64,000 nucleotides of DNA. Source: Xestospongia muta. Lineage: Eukaryota; Porifera; Demospongiae; Haplosclerida; Petrosiidae. The stretch is from assembly GCA_963693285.1 (NCBI GenBank), contig OY848918.1, forward strand, positions 19,107,484 to 19,171,483, written 5' to 3'. Numbering within the stretch: the stretch's first letter is position 1; each line of letters opens with the position of its first letter. This document shows, piece by piece, positions 1 to 12,345 of this stretch. The translations under genes were made by a program, and so were the position numbers. A model generated the notes under the pieces. The model saw nothing but the letters and a program-made list of their open reading frames with translations. It was not told the DNA's origin and searched no databases.

Positions 1-259
1 ATCACTTTATCCAATCAGTGGCAAATGGCATGAGATTGGTGATTTATTGGGGGTTGATTCCAACACTATTGACAGCTTGTCTAGTTCCTTGGTTTCAAAT
101 GAAATTAAAATGGCAAAAATGTTAGAAAGCTGGTTAGATAATGAACCAACTCCTGCTTCATGGGACAATATTCTCGATATCATAGAGGGACCTCTTCAGA
201 AGAAAGCTCTTGCTGTGGAAATTCGTCAAAAAATTAAAACAAGTAAGCATTTTAGTTGA
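1..259 (+). CDS. Copy 1: last exon of ANK-Roc-COR-Death gene (partial), Death domain
   Basis: This is the 3'-terminal exon of the first array member; the rest lies outside the window. The reading frame ends in TGA at 257-259. The protein shows a typical Death-domain pattern: GKWHEIGDLLGVDSNTI, then KMAKMLESWLDNEP, then SWDNILDIIEGPL and a final amphipathic helix. It corresponds base for base to 25286-25544 of copy 2, and the visible amino-acid sequences are identical. Death domains are six-helix protein-interaction modules that recruit adaptors in cell-death or innate-immune signalling. The 5' splice acceptor is lost at the window edge. Confidence is high that it is coding and homologous to copy 2; whether the whole of copy 1 is functional cannot be seen. 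Confidence 0.85.
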   Translation, partial: SLYPISGKWHEIGDLLGVDSNTIDSLSSSLVSNEIKMAKMLESWLDNEPTPASWDNILDIIEGPLQKKALAVEIRQKIKTSKHFS

Positions 260-1535
260 TAGTGAATTCAATTAATTGGTCACTGTTTTATATTGATCCT
301 TTGTCATGTTCATATAATAAATAGTTATTATTATGAAGAAATGTTCAAATTGTCATACTCTCCTTTCTATCTTCATAGGTGAAGGGAGTACACTTTGTTC
401 ACTTTAAAGAACATTAACTCTTACCTGAGGTAAAGATATTAACTCACATTTCCAGTGACATATACTCTCTCCAATAACTAGAATGTTGTGTGTAGTCCAA
501 TTGACAACTAGCTATATGTATTAAGTCTAAGTTCTATTTGTATTTAAAGGACATGACCTGTAACATGATATACTTTGTATAGTCATATCATAATCAGATA
601 TCATGGATGAGCTTTTGATATAAAATTTTAGTTATTTAACTAGATGTGGCTCAGTCATAAATACAAGCATATTAAATTTAAAAGAATTTATTTGGATGAA
701 TAGAATAGATATTGCTTTCAACTGATGTACCATGAAAATTTATGTGTATTATTATATAGTAATAATCCAATCAACATAATGTCTATATAATACATATGAT
801 AGTTAACTTACACATTTTACATCTATAATAATGTATTATAACATTTCTCCTCTTTCCTTTAGATGATATATAATTTTACTTTCTTTAGCAACAGTAACAT
901 TATTAATGATTATTAGCCATTCTTTGTTAATAGTGTGTTGTTTTGATAACTTTTATTTTTACTATTATTTAGCTACTTGACACCATTTTTTAAATTTTAA
1001 ATTTAAACTATTAAAATGATGATTCAATGAAACTATGATCTTAGTATCTTACAATCAATAATATAACAAAGAGTTGTTAATATGTATTCTAAAAGTGGAC
1101 ACAATCATAAGATAAAACATTATCAAATACTTCACTGCTATTTTAAGGCCTAGATCCACCCACGCACTACCTAAAAATTGACAATTTTATTTTCAATTTT
1201 TAATTTCAAGCAAATAATAACAAATACATCATCTGACTACATGTAAGTGGTTTGATTTTGAATAGTCTTCACTATTATAGTTATAAAGTCAACAGTTGAG
1301 TCTTCTGTTCGTAGATATGGACGAAACCAAGGATATCTAAAAAATGGAGAAAACGGGATAGGCAGTTGGTAAAACAGATATTAAAAGACTTAAAATTTAG
1401 GACACAGTGTGTCATAGTATGCTTAACGTCATGTAAAATGTTGAAGTTGATACCAACAATAATCATTAATCATGAGTTATGCAAATTAAATTACTATTAT
1501 GAGGTCGATTGTAGCCACTTAGGCCAATATCCTTT
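260..1535. other. AT-rich spacer, duplicated after copy 2
   Basis: No coding feature is supported here. The stretch is closely matched by 25545-26818 downstream of copy 2, with scattered substitutions and small indels. It is therefore part of the roughly 8-kb segmental duplication 1-8054 / 25286-32470. Confidence 0.7.
316..321 (+). promoter_or_regulatory. Candidate polyadenylation signal of copy 1
   Basis: AATAAA lies 57 bases after the stop codon of copy 1. The same motif occurs at the matching place after copy 2 (25601-25606). Confidence 0.5.
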
Positions 1536-4500
1536 TTAACGAATGACGCATAACGGGTCATCAATATTGTGACATCAGTTGACGAATGACGCGATCGCGT
1601 CATTTGAATTTACTAAGCAATAGCGCAACATTGACAGCTAGTTAGTGTGTATTTTCTACAGTAGTAGCTCCTGTACTTGTTATTGCTTGCATTTGAATCT
1701 GCAGTCAGCATTTGACCCGAGTTTCAACAGTCTTTGTATTTAAAGTTAACAGTCCAAGTTATTACCTCGTGTATTGGTTATTGTTGACAACTCAGTCTGC
1801 ACATCTCGACTTACAACTTAACAGTCCAAGTTAGTAACTTACATTCATACGAACCATGATAAAGATAAATATACTTGCATATTATAATTAGTATATCACT
1901 CAAATAAATGTAAACAAATAACAACAAATGCATTATGCAAATAGAATGACTGATAGACGATTATTTACAAGAGATGAAGTCTTGGATATTATTGAAGTTG
2001 AACCAATGTATCCAGGGAGTGATGAAGAATTTGACACATTAGATGATGAGATGGCGGACAACTACTGGTAATAAAATGATAAGATAATTTACAAAGTATA
2101 TAAAACGTACCAATCTTAGTATAACAGAAGGTACATCTGTTGATGTTGAAAAGTCTCCAGTCCAGTTATCTGCACCACTATGGTAAATATCACAAATATT
2201 ACCTTTTACTGATTGTAAAATAAATAGCTACCAACCAATAGAGTCACTTGCAGGTCCATCAAGTTCACTAAACAATACACCACTATCAGTGTAAGTGAAC
2301 ACATGTCAAAATAACAGTTTACCTACAATCATAATAGGACTTCTCTTGAAAATCCTGTGTCTGCCACTAACAAATCTAAACAAAGGTAAGTTATACAATA
2401 AATGTACATTTCTCATCTGTAAATATCTTCATAGCCAATGCCCAAGTGACCACACCCTAGGGGAGATAAAATGGTTAAACAATTACATGCCAGTCACTAT
2501 AGATTCGTTTACAGAATCAGTGGGACCAACTGTTTCTGTCCCTTCATCACCACTTGAGGCATTTATGCTATTTTTTACAAATTCACTTCTACAACTGATA
2601 GTAGACAAGACAAACAGATACGCTGAAACATGTATGGGTGGAGAAAAGTATGCCAAATGGACAAAAGTGTCTATTGAAGAATTGCAGGCATACTTGGGGT
2701 TTATGGTCGTAATGGGGATAGAAAATCACCATCCCTATATGATTATTGGAAAAATGACCCATATCATCACTACACCCCCATAGCAGATTGAATTTCTCGA
2801 GGTAGATTCATGGACATTTCACGATATCTCCATTTTGTAGACAATGCAACGTTAGCACTACCAGGTACACCACAATATGATCGTCTTGGTAAAGTAAGAC
2901 CAATTCTGGAATTTCTTAACAAATTCCTTACATTATATAATCCAAATCGTGACAACAGTATAGACGAGGCAATGATAAAAATTAAGGGCAGATCAGCAAT
3001 GAAACAATATGTTCCCAAAAAGCCTATCAAGAGAGGATTTAAAATTTGGGTCAGGGCTGATAGTGACAATGAGTTTGTATGTGAATACCAAGTATACTGT
3101 GGAAAGGAGAAGAGATCAGAAACAGGACTAGAGTCACGGGTTGTCCAAGACTTAAAAAGAAGCATTGTCGAAAAAACCATCACATATACTGTGATAATGT
3201 TTTTATAGACATTACACTTTTTTAAGGATCTGCTAGAAGAAAAAATTTATGCTTGCGGAACCATGCGTTCAGATAGAAAGTTCTATCCAACAGTATTCAA
3301 ACCAATTCTAAAGAAAGGTTTCAAGGAGAGGGGAGAATTCAAGCTATTACAACATGAAAGTTTGCTAATGACAGTGTGGCAGGACACAAAGGTAGTAATT
3401 GCTCTTGGTACAAACTCTCAACCTTTGGCAATAACACAAGTGGAGAGGAAGCAACAAAATGGAGAAAAAAACTAGTAAATTGTCCTCAACTAATAGCCAA
3501 TTATAACCAAAAAATGGGTGGAGTTGATCGTAATGATCAACTGAGGCAGTACTACTGCCTCAATGCAAGAGGATATAAGGCTTATATGTACATCTTTTAC
3601 TTTGTAACTGATATGCATTTCTAAACAAACAAAGAGATACTCAATGGTATTGTAGTGACTGGAGCCTTTACCTCTGTCATACTGGAAAGAGTGATGACTG
3701 CTTCCTACACTACCACACCCACAATGGACCTAATGATAATTAAAGAGACACTTACATATATACAAAAGAATAAATATATATTATCAACACCTAACTGAAA
3801 TGTCTAACCAAACAGTAGTCATTCAAATAATAAGCATATACAGATAGACACACACAACACACAAAATCCAATTATAAATTTCTACAAACAAGGTAAGCAA
3901 TACTAACTTGTTTATATACTGGACATGTTTTGCATCATTTGTAGTACTTACAGATACTATCACTATTGTACCTTAGCCCTAGCGCTTCAATTTCAAGCGC
4001 TTATTTTCATTACAAAGACGGTAGTAGAAAAGATACGATAGAATGACTTACTTTCAGCAGAGTTCGAGGTAGAATTTACTTGTAGAATCGTTTTATAACA
4101 TCTCTAGACCTACAAATCAACGACGGTTGCCTTATTTACTCGTAAATGAACCTGTTAAAAGTTCTCCAAGGCGTCTTCCTCTTCTTTCGATGAACATGTG
4201 CTTGAGGCAAATTAAATTTCGACATCCGGTGACCCCACCCACGCAATTATTTCGTAAAAAAGAACACCAAAACGAATTTCCATCTGAAAATTTCATAATA
4301 TCTCATACTAGCCTATGGACAAATCTTGGCTACACTTAAAGACAATAAATGACAGCACAATAACAAATGAAAAATACAAGTACAATGCTAACATGTTTGT
4401 GAGTGTCTAATAAGAATCTCTGAACAGAACAATATAGAAGTTTGTCATTGTTATATCTAGTGCAAAGCCTCCTAATTACAGCATTTCATCAACTGATTAT

Positions 4501-5079
4501 TGACTAATATACTTAGTAAAGTCTCCATGTGTCATGTGCATACACTATATATACTAAATATTCTCATTTTAACACTCCATGTGCATTTATTAAAGGTTGA
4601 TTGCATCCAACCAATCCTAGCTGTCTACATCTACAAAGATAAATTGTTGCAGATACCTTTAAAGTAGAGAATGAATTTAGTTTGTTCTTTAGCACTATTT
4701 CTATAAAGCATGACTCTATGTACTTATTTAATCACAAGCTCTAGGTCTCAAGCTTTTTCATGTATTAGCACCAGATACCTACAGTCAACTTAGTAATTAT
4801 ATATATACAATAATATTAACAAAACTAGATCTGTTACTTCATCTGTCTATGAATTATGTTAATTTAATCTATTTCAATATAGGATACATTAGTCTTAGTA
4901 TTAATGTATCTGCTAATACAGATATTTGTTTAGCTATATGAACATAATTATAATACCTAGTGTATATAAACGGAAACACATCTTCATTATAACCTGTGGA
5001 TCCCAATGCAACTGACTGATTAGTAAAATTATATTTAAACTTAGATTAAAGTAACCAGGGTTCAAAAATTATAGTTTAA
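1536..5079 (+). mobile_element. piggyBac-family transposon, copy A (dead)
   Basis: The left border is sharp at TTAA (1536-1539), the piggyBac target, followed by AACGAATGACGC. Copies B (26819) and C (55518) begin identically from their own TTAA. The right border is approximate: copies A, B and C stop matching near the TTAA at 5076-5079 (A), 30560-30563 (B) and 59252-59255 (C), and no matching inverted terminal repeat is visible there. The transposase is broken (next entry). About 1.3 kb of non-coding element sequence follows the transposase stop. Copy A sits 1.28 kb downstream of copy 1 inside the duplicated segment. Confidence 0.8.
1946..3743 (+). pseudogene. piggyBac transposase pseudogene A
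   Basis: The N-terminus starts MTDRRLFTRDEVLDII and continues into an acidic GSDEEFDTLDD stretch. Two small introns with GT..AG borders appear to interrupt the N-terminal third. DDE-type landmarks of the family are visible: NSIDEAMIKIKGR (first Asp) and KMGGVDRNDQL (third Asp). Damage includes an in-frame TGA at 2789-2791 where copy C has CGA, a lost codon near 2920, several frame breaks between 3150 and 3475, and a deletion of about 480 bp near 3614. That deletion removes most of the part encoding the C-terminal cysteine-rich region, which is retained in copy B. The family cuts and pastes DNA at TTAA; this copy cannot encode an active enzyme. Confidence 0.85.
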
Positions 5080-7079
5080 GTACATTAATACCATTATTAA
5101 CACTGATTATATGCGAGTTAAAAAAGTAAGGAGAAACTATAGAAAGCATAAAAAGTGATAAAAATGGTACCAGAGCAGATCAGTCACATTGAACATAAAT
5201 ATGATGGCACTCATGATAAGAGGTTTTTTATACTCAGTACTAGTGGTTATGGTGTCAAAGCAGAGTAAAAATACACAGGAATGTATGTATTATATAACTA
5301 TAAGATTAGGCTTATTTTCAATACAATTTTATTATTTTTTATGAAAAATCTAGCTATAACAATATCATATTAAATATAGCACTAATAATTATGTTGCATT
5401 GAATGGCGTAAGTAAAATAATCCGCTGTGTAAATTGGCATTGTTCGTTTTAAGTCAATGACACTCTAATAGCTAGTATATTGATTACACAACAAATCTAG
5501 AGATCTAGAGAGAATGTCAGAGACAGGAATTAAAATAGTACACCATTTTAGCTAATAATATAAGATTTTCTGTGGAGTATTCTTATACATATTTAAGTAT
5601 GATTGTTATACAGTTATAGTTATAAATATTATTTTATAATCCTTATAGGATTTATAGAATTGACATAATCACATAGTCAGTATTGTTTGTTTTATAATTG
5701 CTATTTCAGCACATACCACTGCTGAACCACTTTCTTCACATATTGTTCCAATCAACATAAGTGATCTACTGTGGTACTGGTTATGTAGTGGTAATGTATC
5801 AATGCAAATAACTTAGTTCTTAATTTGACACAAATGAACTATGACTGTACAACATGACCTTATGTCTTAATAGAAATGTCAGTAATGTTATATTAAGACG
5901 ACTCACTAATGGAAAATGGAAATTAATATTCCTCTTCATCTACTGGTTTTGAGTTTATGAACTTATAAAGTATTACTTTAGAAAACCTGGAGTTCATTGG
6001 ATGTGGAGCAACAATAACACAATCAGCTGTGACATCCTGTATGACACACATGCACAATTATAATACAAACAGAAAGTTTTGCTTGTATTGAACCATTTTT
6101 TGCTACAATATAAATGAAACATCACTTGATCATTGCACATTATGTAGAATATAGTATACTAATACTCAATCCTCTTGGCTCATCATCAAAGTATCATAGT
6201 TAAGTTCAATATGGATTTAGTTTTAGTCACTGTATTAATTCTGATATGTTTGTTTTTTCTGGAGGTAGTATAGCTCTAATATTTAAGACACTCAGTAAAA
6301 CTTTTATAATATGATTCCTGTCAATATTGTATTGTCACAGTTCATTAGAAGTAGTACTATTGACTCTGATAGGACATGAAATACGGAAAATTCCTAAAGT
6401 TAGTGCTGGTGGGTTAACTGTATTTTATAACCAGTTTTATGTGGCTAAATTTGAAAGTCAGTATAATAGCTTTACCTATAATAGTAGAACAGTGAGTGGA
6501 TCATTACTAGTGTTTTTTCATAAAAGTATGATGAATTCTCAATTTTCACTATAATATGTAGACAAACATGATGGAGGTATTATGCCATCAACTAAACAAA
6601 TTGGTGGTCTAAGTATTACTGTGATCCCCATCTTGTGTCTCCTGCTGTAGCTTCATTTACAAATAGTAATTACCATAAACTAGAGATGATGTCTCCAAAA
6701 ATTAATATCTTATATTTAAAATAAGGACAAAGACTTGTACCTCTCTCTCGTAGTGAAATCAATTACAATATTCTCAGTAAACTAGATTAATTAAAACATG
6801 GAGTATATATTAAATATTGCAACACCATGCAGGCAATCCACCATCGTGATCAGCTAAAATATAGGTGTATCCTTGTCCAATGGGTTTAATATTAAGTGGA
6901 GATGAGTGTGTATGTAATAGCTATATCACTGATATTTCACCTACAACAGTATGTAACATCACTACAACCACTACTATAATTAATGGTCAATGCTTGGGTC
7001 AAATGTACTCTCTTGAGAGAATGTTTTGTAATTGTATTTATAAATTGCATTCCTCAACAATAATCTAAAATGTATCCAT
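5080..7079 (+). pseudogene. Degenerate extracellular-protein remnants (beta-helix/Cys-type family suspected)
   Basis: Short in-frame islands are separated by stops. Examples are LEFIGCGATITQSAVTS near 5990, GGLTVFYNQFYVAKFES near 6410, and a cysteine-rich piece CPMGLILSGDECVCNS at 6868-6920, followed by further Cys residues up to the stop at 7068. The cysteine piece resembles a module that follows beta-helix regions in large invertebrate surface proteins, but I recognise this only by pattern. A second copy of the cysteine piece is at 31282-31485. Relative to that copy, 5250-6553 is extra here. Nothing in this stretch can be read as an intact gene. Confidence 0.4.
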
Positions 7080-7383
7080 ATAATTTACCAACAATACCAT
7101 CTCTCATCAAGTACTAGCAAGCACGTGTGGTAAAAAATTGTTTCTTGCACACATTGTTGACATTTTTATCTAAACTCAGCTTCTACTAACATAACATTGT
7201 TTATTAAACTTTATTACTATTAGTATTAACAAGTAGAAATCAAATAACAAAACAGAATCAACAATCTACAACTTTTTATAATTTATGTTAATTATATCAT
7301 ATTACTTATGGTTTAAACATGTATTGGAATACAATCTCATCTATGACTTTAAATAATAAATAATAGAAATTATAGAAGAACCC

Positions 7384-8400
7384 ATGGCAAAGAAACCCTC
7401 AAAAAGTGACTGCTTTAGTAGTGATGATGTTGACAACTTGTTACTAGGTGAGTTATTAATTAATAACAATAGATTAACTGTTGTATGTAGCTCAGTAGAT
7501 GCCACATAAGGCAATAAAATAATGTTAGTTATTTAGTTTCCAGTTTATGTTTTGATACAATTTAGATTGTTCGTCACTGAGACCACAGAATTCTTTTGAA
7601 GTACAAAAGATGGATAGTTGTGCCTCTCACTGTTACCAATACATTCACCATGTCAGTATTATTGATATATGTTCATGTTTTAAAACAAATATATGATGTA
7701 AAATGTTGGCTCTTACCTGCTACTGAGGAGCTTCATAATCACTCTAATCCTCATGTATTCATACAGGTATATTTATTACACAAGAACTACCATTTTGATA
7801 ATCCATTTATAGATTTACCAGAAATTGTGATAGCATAGTTGAAATGCATTATAAGAGGTGGACCAGTGATGCTTGGGAGCCACAGAACAGTAGTGGATTC
7901 ATTCTTCTAAGGTTAGTCTTGATCAATAATCAAACTTGTTACAAATTAGGTATTTTACAGGAATTGTCGTATAGTTTATTGCCACTTCATGTCAAAGCAA
8001 AGCCAGATAAATTAGATATGACTGCTCTCACCAACAGCATTCCTAAATATTTATGTCTTTCACCAAATCACCAAATCTGGTGGAAAGGTTTCTTGGTTGA
8101 GTTAGAAGCTAAATTTCAGTGTGAAGGTTAATAGTTCTGTTTTGTTGCATTACCCAAAGAACACACATCTATGCTAAACACGTAATGGTAACTTACACCT
8201 TTAAAATTTATTTAGTAGGTGAGACAGAGTTTTCATGGCCTTTACCAGATATTGTAGAGTTGATAAAGGATATAAACCTAATACCATCAACTGACGATGC
8301 CCTTCCTGACAACTTACAAGCTCATAGTGAACTAAGAACTAAGGAGATACCACAGGTAAAATCACATCACAAGCATACTTACTTTGTTGATTTATTGATG
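7384..8400 (+). pseudogene. Unrecognised multi-exon gene remnant, copy A
   Basis: A candidate exon runs 7384-7447 (starts MAKKPSKSDCFSSDDVD, ends at a GT donor). The next starts at 7566 after TTTAG, and coding-like blocks continue at 7770-7915, 7960-8131 and 8210-8355 (LPDIVELIKDINLIPS). The matching blocks in the downstream duplicate at 31801-32470 preserve the same peptides but in shifted frames; for example, the second block stays open in copy B (EVQKMDGCASHCCQYIHH) and is frameshifted here. The alternating frames show decay of an ancestral gene. I do not recognise the family; the piece is acidic at the start and contains conserved His/Cys. No function is offered. Confidence 0.4.
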
Positions 8401-8420
8401 CATACATGAGAATACTTTTT

Positions 8421-8680
8421 TTGAAATTTCAAACACTTGACTTCTAAAGTTTTGAAATTTCAAATGCAATTGTTTGAAATTTCAAGCAATACATAACTAA
8501 ATTGTAATTTTACAATTTCAAATGATGCATTCAAAAGTATAGAGCTGATCTTCCTTGAAATTTCAAAATGCTTGACTTGTAAATTTTTGAAATTTCAAGA
8601 GATAAATGAATTTTTTTTTAATTTCAAAACCCTTGCATTGTCAAGTTTGAAATTTCAAATGCGATTGTTTGAATTTTCAA
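8421..8680. repeat. Cluster of TTGAAATTTCAA palindromes
   Basis: The perfect 12-base palindrome TTGAAATTTCAA occurs at 8421, 8452, 8474, 8555, 8587 and 8647, with a one-base variant near 8669. The spacing is uneven, and longer flanking words (AAACACTTGACTT, AAATGCAATTG, CAAGAGATAA) recur between copies. It lies just beyond the end of the duplicated segment and is absent from the downstream duplicate. Confidence 0.8.
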
Positions 8681-9255
8681 GAGATAACTGTTGACTATTA
8701 AATCAAAACAATAGGTTTATACTAGTCGAAGAAAAACTCTTCTAAGTACGAACTGTAACATTTTTCATCTAATATGTTAATACCTGGAATTTAAACAGAT
8801 AAATTAAGTGAACTGTTTTACAACTACATCAGCTTATCTTTCAATATAACAATGAGCCATTTTATAAGTAGTTAATTTTCAGAGATCTAAGGCTGACTTC
8901 TAAACTACTGTTGAACTATATTTTTATGCCACAACATAATAAACATGTATCTTATAAGTAATTCTGCAAGTTACTCTGCTGTCATGAAATTCCTTAATTC
9001 ATGTCAATGAGATGGAGATAATTCTGTCAATCTCTATTAATACACTTTTTAATTTTTTCATTACTTGCATTTGATATACTAATTTAGGGTTATTATTAAC
9101 GATAACTTTATTAAAAAACTTTTTTAAAACAAGTATATGATATAAAATAATGGCCTATATATACAATAAGAGAACCAAAAAATACCTGTAAACCTTTAGT
9201 CTCTGTTTGTACTGTTATGTATTCCTTTTTTCATATTTAGTATCACAGCTCTTAA
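8681..9255. other. AT-rich spacer without recognisable feature
   Basis: I see no reading frame, repeat or element here. Confidence 0.4.
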
Positions 9256-9612
9256 TTATTTCCTTGGATCAACAACTTGGAAGGTGCAGTTAGCTGTCAT
9301 ACCTTCAATGTAAGTTCCATTAGTAACCTGAGCAATATAAAGACCAGAGCTGAACTTTTTAGATGTAAGGGACGGCTTTTGTCCAGGTTTGTAACAAAAT
9401 CAACCTATATTTCTTCACCTAAAAACTATAATATTGAAAGTACCAGATGCTGAACCCTTGCCAGTAACCTGTATTTAAATTTATGTAATAAAAGTACTGA
9501 TTTAATAATTTATGACAAACCTGGTAAAGCCTTGAGTATTAATCGCTTGTGGGTGTGAAAGCCACCAATCGTTCACATTTCCATATTTTACCAGTATTGC
9601 TCCACCTGAACT
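9256..9612 (-). pseudogene. Three exon-like fragments on the minus strand, family uncertain
   Basis: Reading leftward, a block at about 9611-9521 begins after an AACAG acceptor and encodes GGAILVKYGNVNDWWL and INTQGF. A second at 9468-9430 encodes GKGSASGTFNIIVF. A third, ending in TAA at 9258-9256, encodes SGLYIAQVTNGTYIEGM and CTFQVVDPRK. Splice-like borders separate them and the peptides look like one beta-rich domain. A C-terminal domain of an expansin-like secreted protein is possible but weakly supported. Frame continuity between blocks two and three is not clear, so this may be a decayed gene. Confidence 0.35.
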
Positions 9613-9619
9613 GTTTTAG

Positions 9620-11220
9620 GCAGTAATATTAAATGCTATATACAAAGAAGATAAAATTAACTCAGTCACATATCTTATCAGTATATTTACTGTAATATTC
9701 ACTGCTCATTTTTCTTTCAATTAAATTTGTTGACAGTGAGCTGAGGAAGGATTTAATCCGAAGAAAGGGTTTTGACTGATTTGAAAACTGAGCTAAGAAA
9801 GGTCTTTTTATACCTTATTGTTAACTTCACTTCAGTATATTACAGCTTGCCAGTAACAATAGGTGTTAGATTTCAGTCGCAGCTATAGAAAAACAGCACC
9901 TATCATGCCTACATTGTTTAATTTTACAGCTGACCAACAGAAGATGTGCTGGATTTCCTAAGTGGACAAGATGACAGCTGTCATCTATTTGCATGTCGAT
10001 ACCTGGTTTGTAAACAGAGAAGATAAGTTATATATTTAAAAGACAAGTAATATATTTTATTAGATAACTTATATATTAACTAGAATCAGGTAAAAACCTT
10101 ATCTTGCTCACATTATTTAAAATTACTGTGCAATATTACAGGAGAAAGTAATCACTTTCAAAACTTGACAAGACAATACCTCTCCTTTAGGGGCAACTAT
10201 GCCCATAAGTATTATCTCGTAATAACTAATAGTCCTGCTTGATGATGTATCTTCAGTTTCTTTTAACAGCAGATATGAGAGAGAGAGAAAGATAGGAGGA
10301 TTATAAAAATTTATAAGTTTTAATTAAGGTTCCTCAAGTTAAATGAAATTGATGAGAATTACAATTCATGGAATCAAAATTGAGCAATGTTTAATGGTAG
10401 AAGTCCATTTCAGGCAATTGGATTTTAAGAATTAAAATATTGTCTTTGGATATATATGCAGTAAAGGATAACTTCATAAATGTTACTAGTTATTATTACT
10501 TAAGCTACTTAGCTTACTATCATTATGTGTTATACAGAAAATATAATATAAAATATCAGAGTATATGCAAATTCATTGACAGGAACACTCACTTTAAGCT
10601 GATTAAGTTTATATTATCATCAATTGAATATGTTATACATGAACTACACAATGTATAAGATTATTTATAATGTCTCAGTGTCAATTAACTTACATGTCCA
10701 ATTATAGGACTAGCATTTCCTGGAATAATCATTTTATCAAAAAATGCAACATTTATTAGTTATAAGTTAAATAACAACATTACATAATATGATGACTTTA
10801 CTTTACATAATTACATTCCAAAGTAAAAGTTTTGTTGTCGCTATAGTGATGTTGTTATGGACATTATTACCATAATAATTTTCAATTTTCTACAGGACTA
10901 TACATTATGCATACCATATGGTCTCAAATCAAAAAGTGACACATGATTGTTATAATTTTTTTGCTAACTTTTTTTACATTCTTATGTGCCTTTAACTGGA
11001 CATGATGGTCATTGAAAACAAAGTACTGTATAATATAATGAAGAAAACAAAATAAAAAATGTAAAAATAATCTTTGTCATTCAATGTCATTTAATTAACA
11101 GTATACAAACTTAAAGGTCTTATAAATGAACTATGAGGCATTAAAATATCATATACTAATAATGCTACAACAATTATTGTGATAGCATAAACAAGTAAAC
11201 ACAAAAAGAGATTGTGTTTA
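9620..11220. other. Spacer with segments repeated at 34 kb
   Basis: No gene is supported. Segments at 10340-10500 and 10580-10760 recur at about 34370-34505 and 34005-34200 in swapped order, so this is an old rearranged duplication. A weak minus-strand reading frame with several cysteines lies at about 9850-10010 and is not interpretable. Confidence 0.4.
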
Positions 11221-11222
11221 CT

Positions 11223-11330
11223 ATTTCCTACAGTCTACACTTAATTTGACAATATATGTTCCAGGAACATTACTATTAAACATGAGATTAAAAGCTTGTG
11301 TAATATCATTAACATAAGGTAAGCTGAACA
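11223..11330 (-). pseudogene. Inverted copy of the NIDO-domain C-terminal piece
   Basis: The minus strand encodes LPYVNDITQAFNLMFNSNVP, almost the same as the + strand peptide at 12258-12315. It is thus an inverted partial copy of the downstream exon 12099-12345. It opens and closes without the N-terminal half of the domain. Confidence 0.6.
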
Positions 11331-11430
11331 TAAACAGAGTTATAATTGACTTATTATAACTCTGTTCCCTTAAACAATATCTCACCTAACGTTCTGTAAA
11401 GATATAGTTTAGTGCCTTAAACATTATCAA

Positions 11431-11432
<2 letters not shown>

Positions 11433-11506
<74 letters not shown>
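11433..11506. repeat. (TA)n microsatellite
   Basis: An uninterrupted run of TA dinucleotides of about 74 bases. Confidence 0.95.
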
Positions 11507-11508
<2 letters not shown>

Positions 11509-11514
11509 TTAAGT

Positions 11515-11755
11515 TATTTACATGAGTTCTGGTCTCCATATGTAATAATGTAAAGTACAAATTGATTGATAAATTAACAGTGAATATATTAAAATAATTG
11601 CCAGACATTTTTGAAGGCTACTAGTTCATTTTTAAATCTTCTTAACTATATATAGTCTTTTTACAAATTTTGTTTTTTTGATTATATTATACAGTACCTT
11701 GTTCTCAACTAACATTTTGTCCAGTTAAAGGTACACAAGAATGTAAAAAATCTAG
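11515..11755. repeat. Direct repeat unit 1 (with small exon-like piece)
   Basis: Matches 12627-12875 with substitutions and small indels. Each unit ends in an exon-like piece after TACAG (11695-11730 here, 12816-12850 in unit 2) encoding VPCSQ...CPVK, followed by a GT donor. Confidence 0.7.
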
Positions 11756-11804
11756 CAAGACTAGCCTTTCAGGAAATGATCAATTTTTATAGAATATTTA
11801 CAGA

Positions 11805-12345
11805 AGTGGTTTATCTCTTCAAACTGAAGAATCTGGACGATTGATTATCATTAGTCCTCTGAAAAAAAAAAGTGGATCAACATATTTAGGAGATGTCTTT
11901 AACAGGATAACAGACAATACTACTCTACTGAATAGAGCAAAAGAAGATATTAAGCAATCCAATCTTACTCAATGTGACTTTAATCCAAGTCATCTCATCA
12001 TTGTCACATGGAAAAAAAATTTTTATGGATCCTTATTAGTGATGGTAGTAAATATTAAACACTTATAATCTCTTAGTCTATTATTATATTAATTATAGGG
12101 TAACACATACCAAGTCATAGTTATAACAGATCAAACTTCAACACTTGCTATTATCTTGTTTGGTGAAATAAACAACTTATTTCCCAATACAGAAGCACAT
12201 ATTACATTTACAGATCCTGCATCAGATATTGTTAAAGTGATTGATAGCATTAATCTACCTTATGTCAATGATATTACACAAGCTTCTAACCTCATGCTTA
12301 ACAGTAATGTTCCTGGAACATATATTGTCAAGTTAAGTGCAGATG
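11805..12345 (+). CDS. NIDO-domain exons (partial gene or fragment)
   Basis: Two exons are supported: 11805-12044 (after ATTTACAG, before GTAGTA) and 12099-12345 (after ATTATAG, before GTACGA). Joined in phase 0, they read like a nidogen-type NIDO domain. The order is SGSTYLGDVFNRITDNTTLL (the strand and acidic turn before the core), then HLIIVTWKKNFYG, then NTYQVIVITDQTSTLAIILF, then NSNVPGTYIVKLS. NIDO domains occur in secreted or surface matrix proteins such as nidogen, mucin-4 and alpha-tectorin. No start exon, signal peptide or downstream partner domain could be assembled. The surrounding duplicated small exons (11695, 12816) and the inverted piece at 11223 suggest a rearranged, perhaps dead locus. 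Confidence 0.55.

Noticed and set aside
2770..3183. Minus-strand frames within the piggyBac copies (also 28041-28406, 56749-57144)
   Set aside because: Antisense shadows of the transposase, not independent genes.
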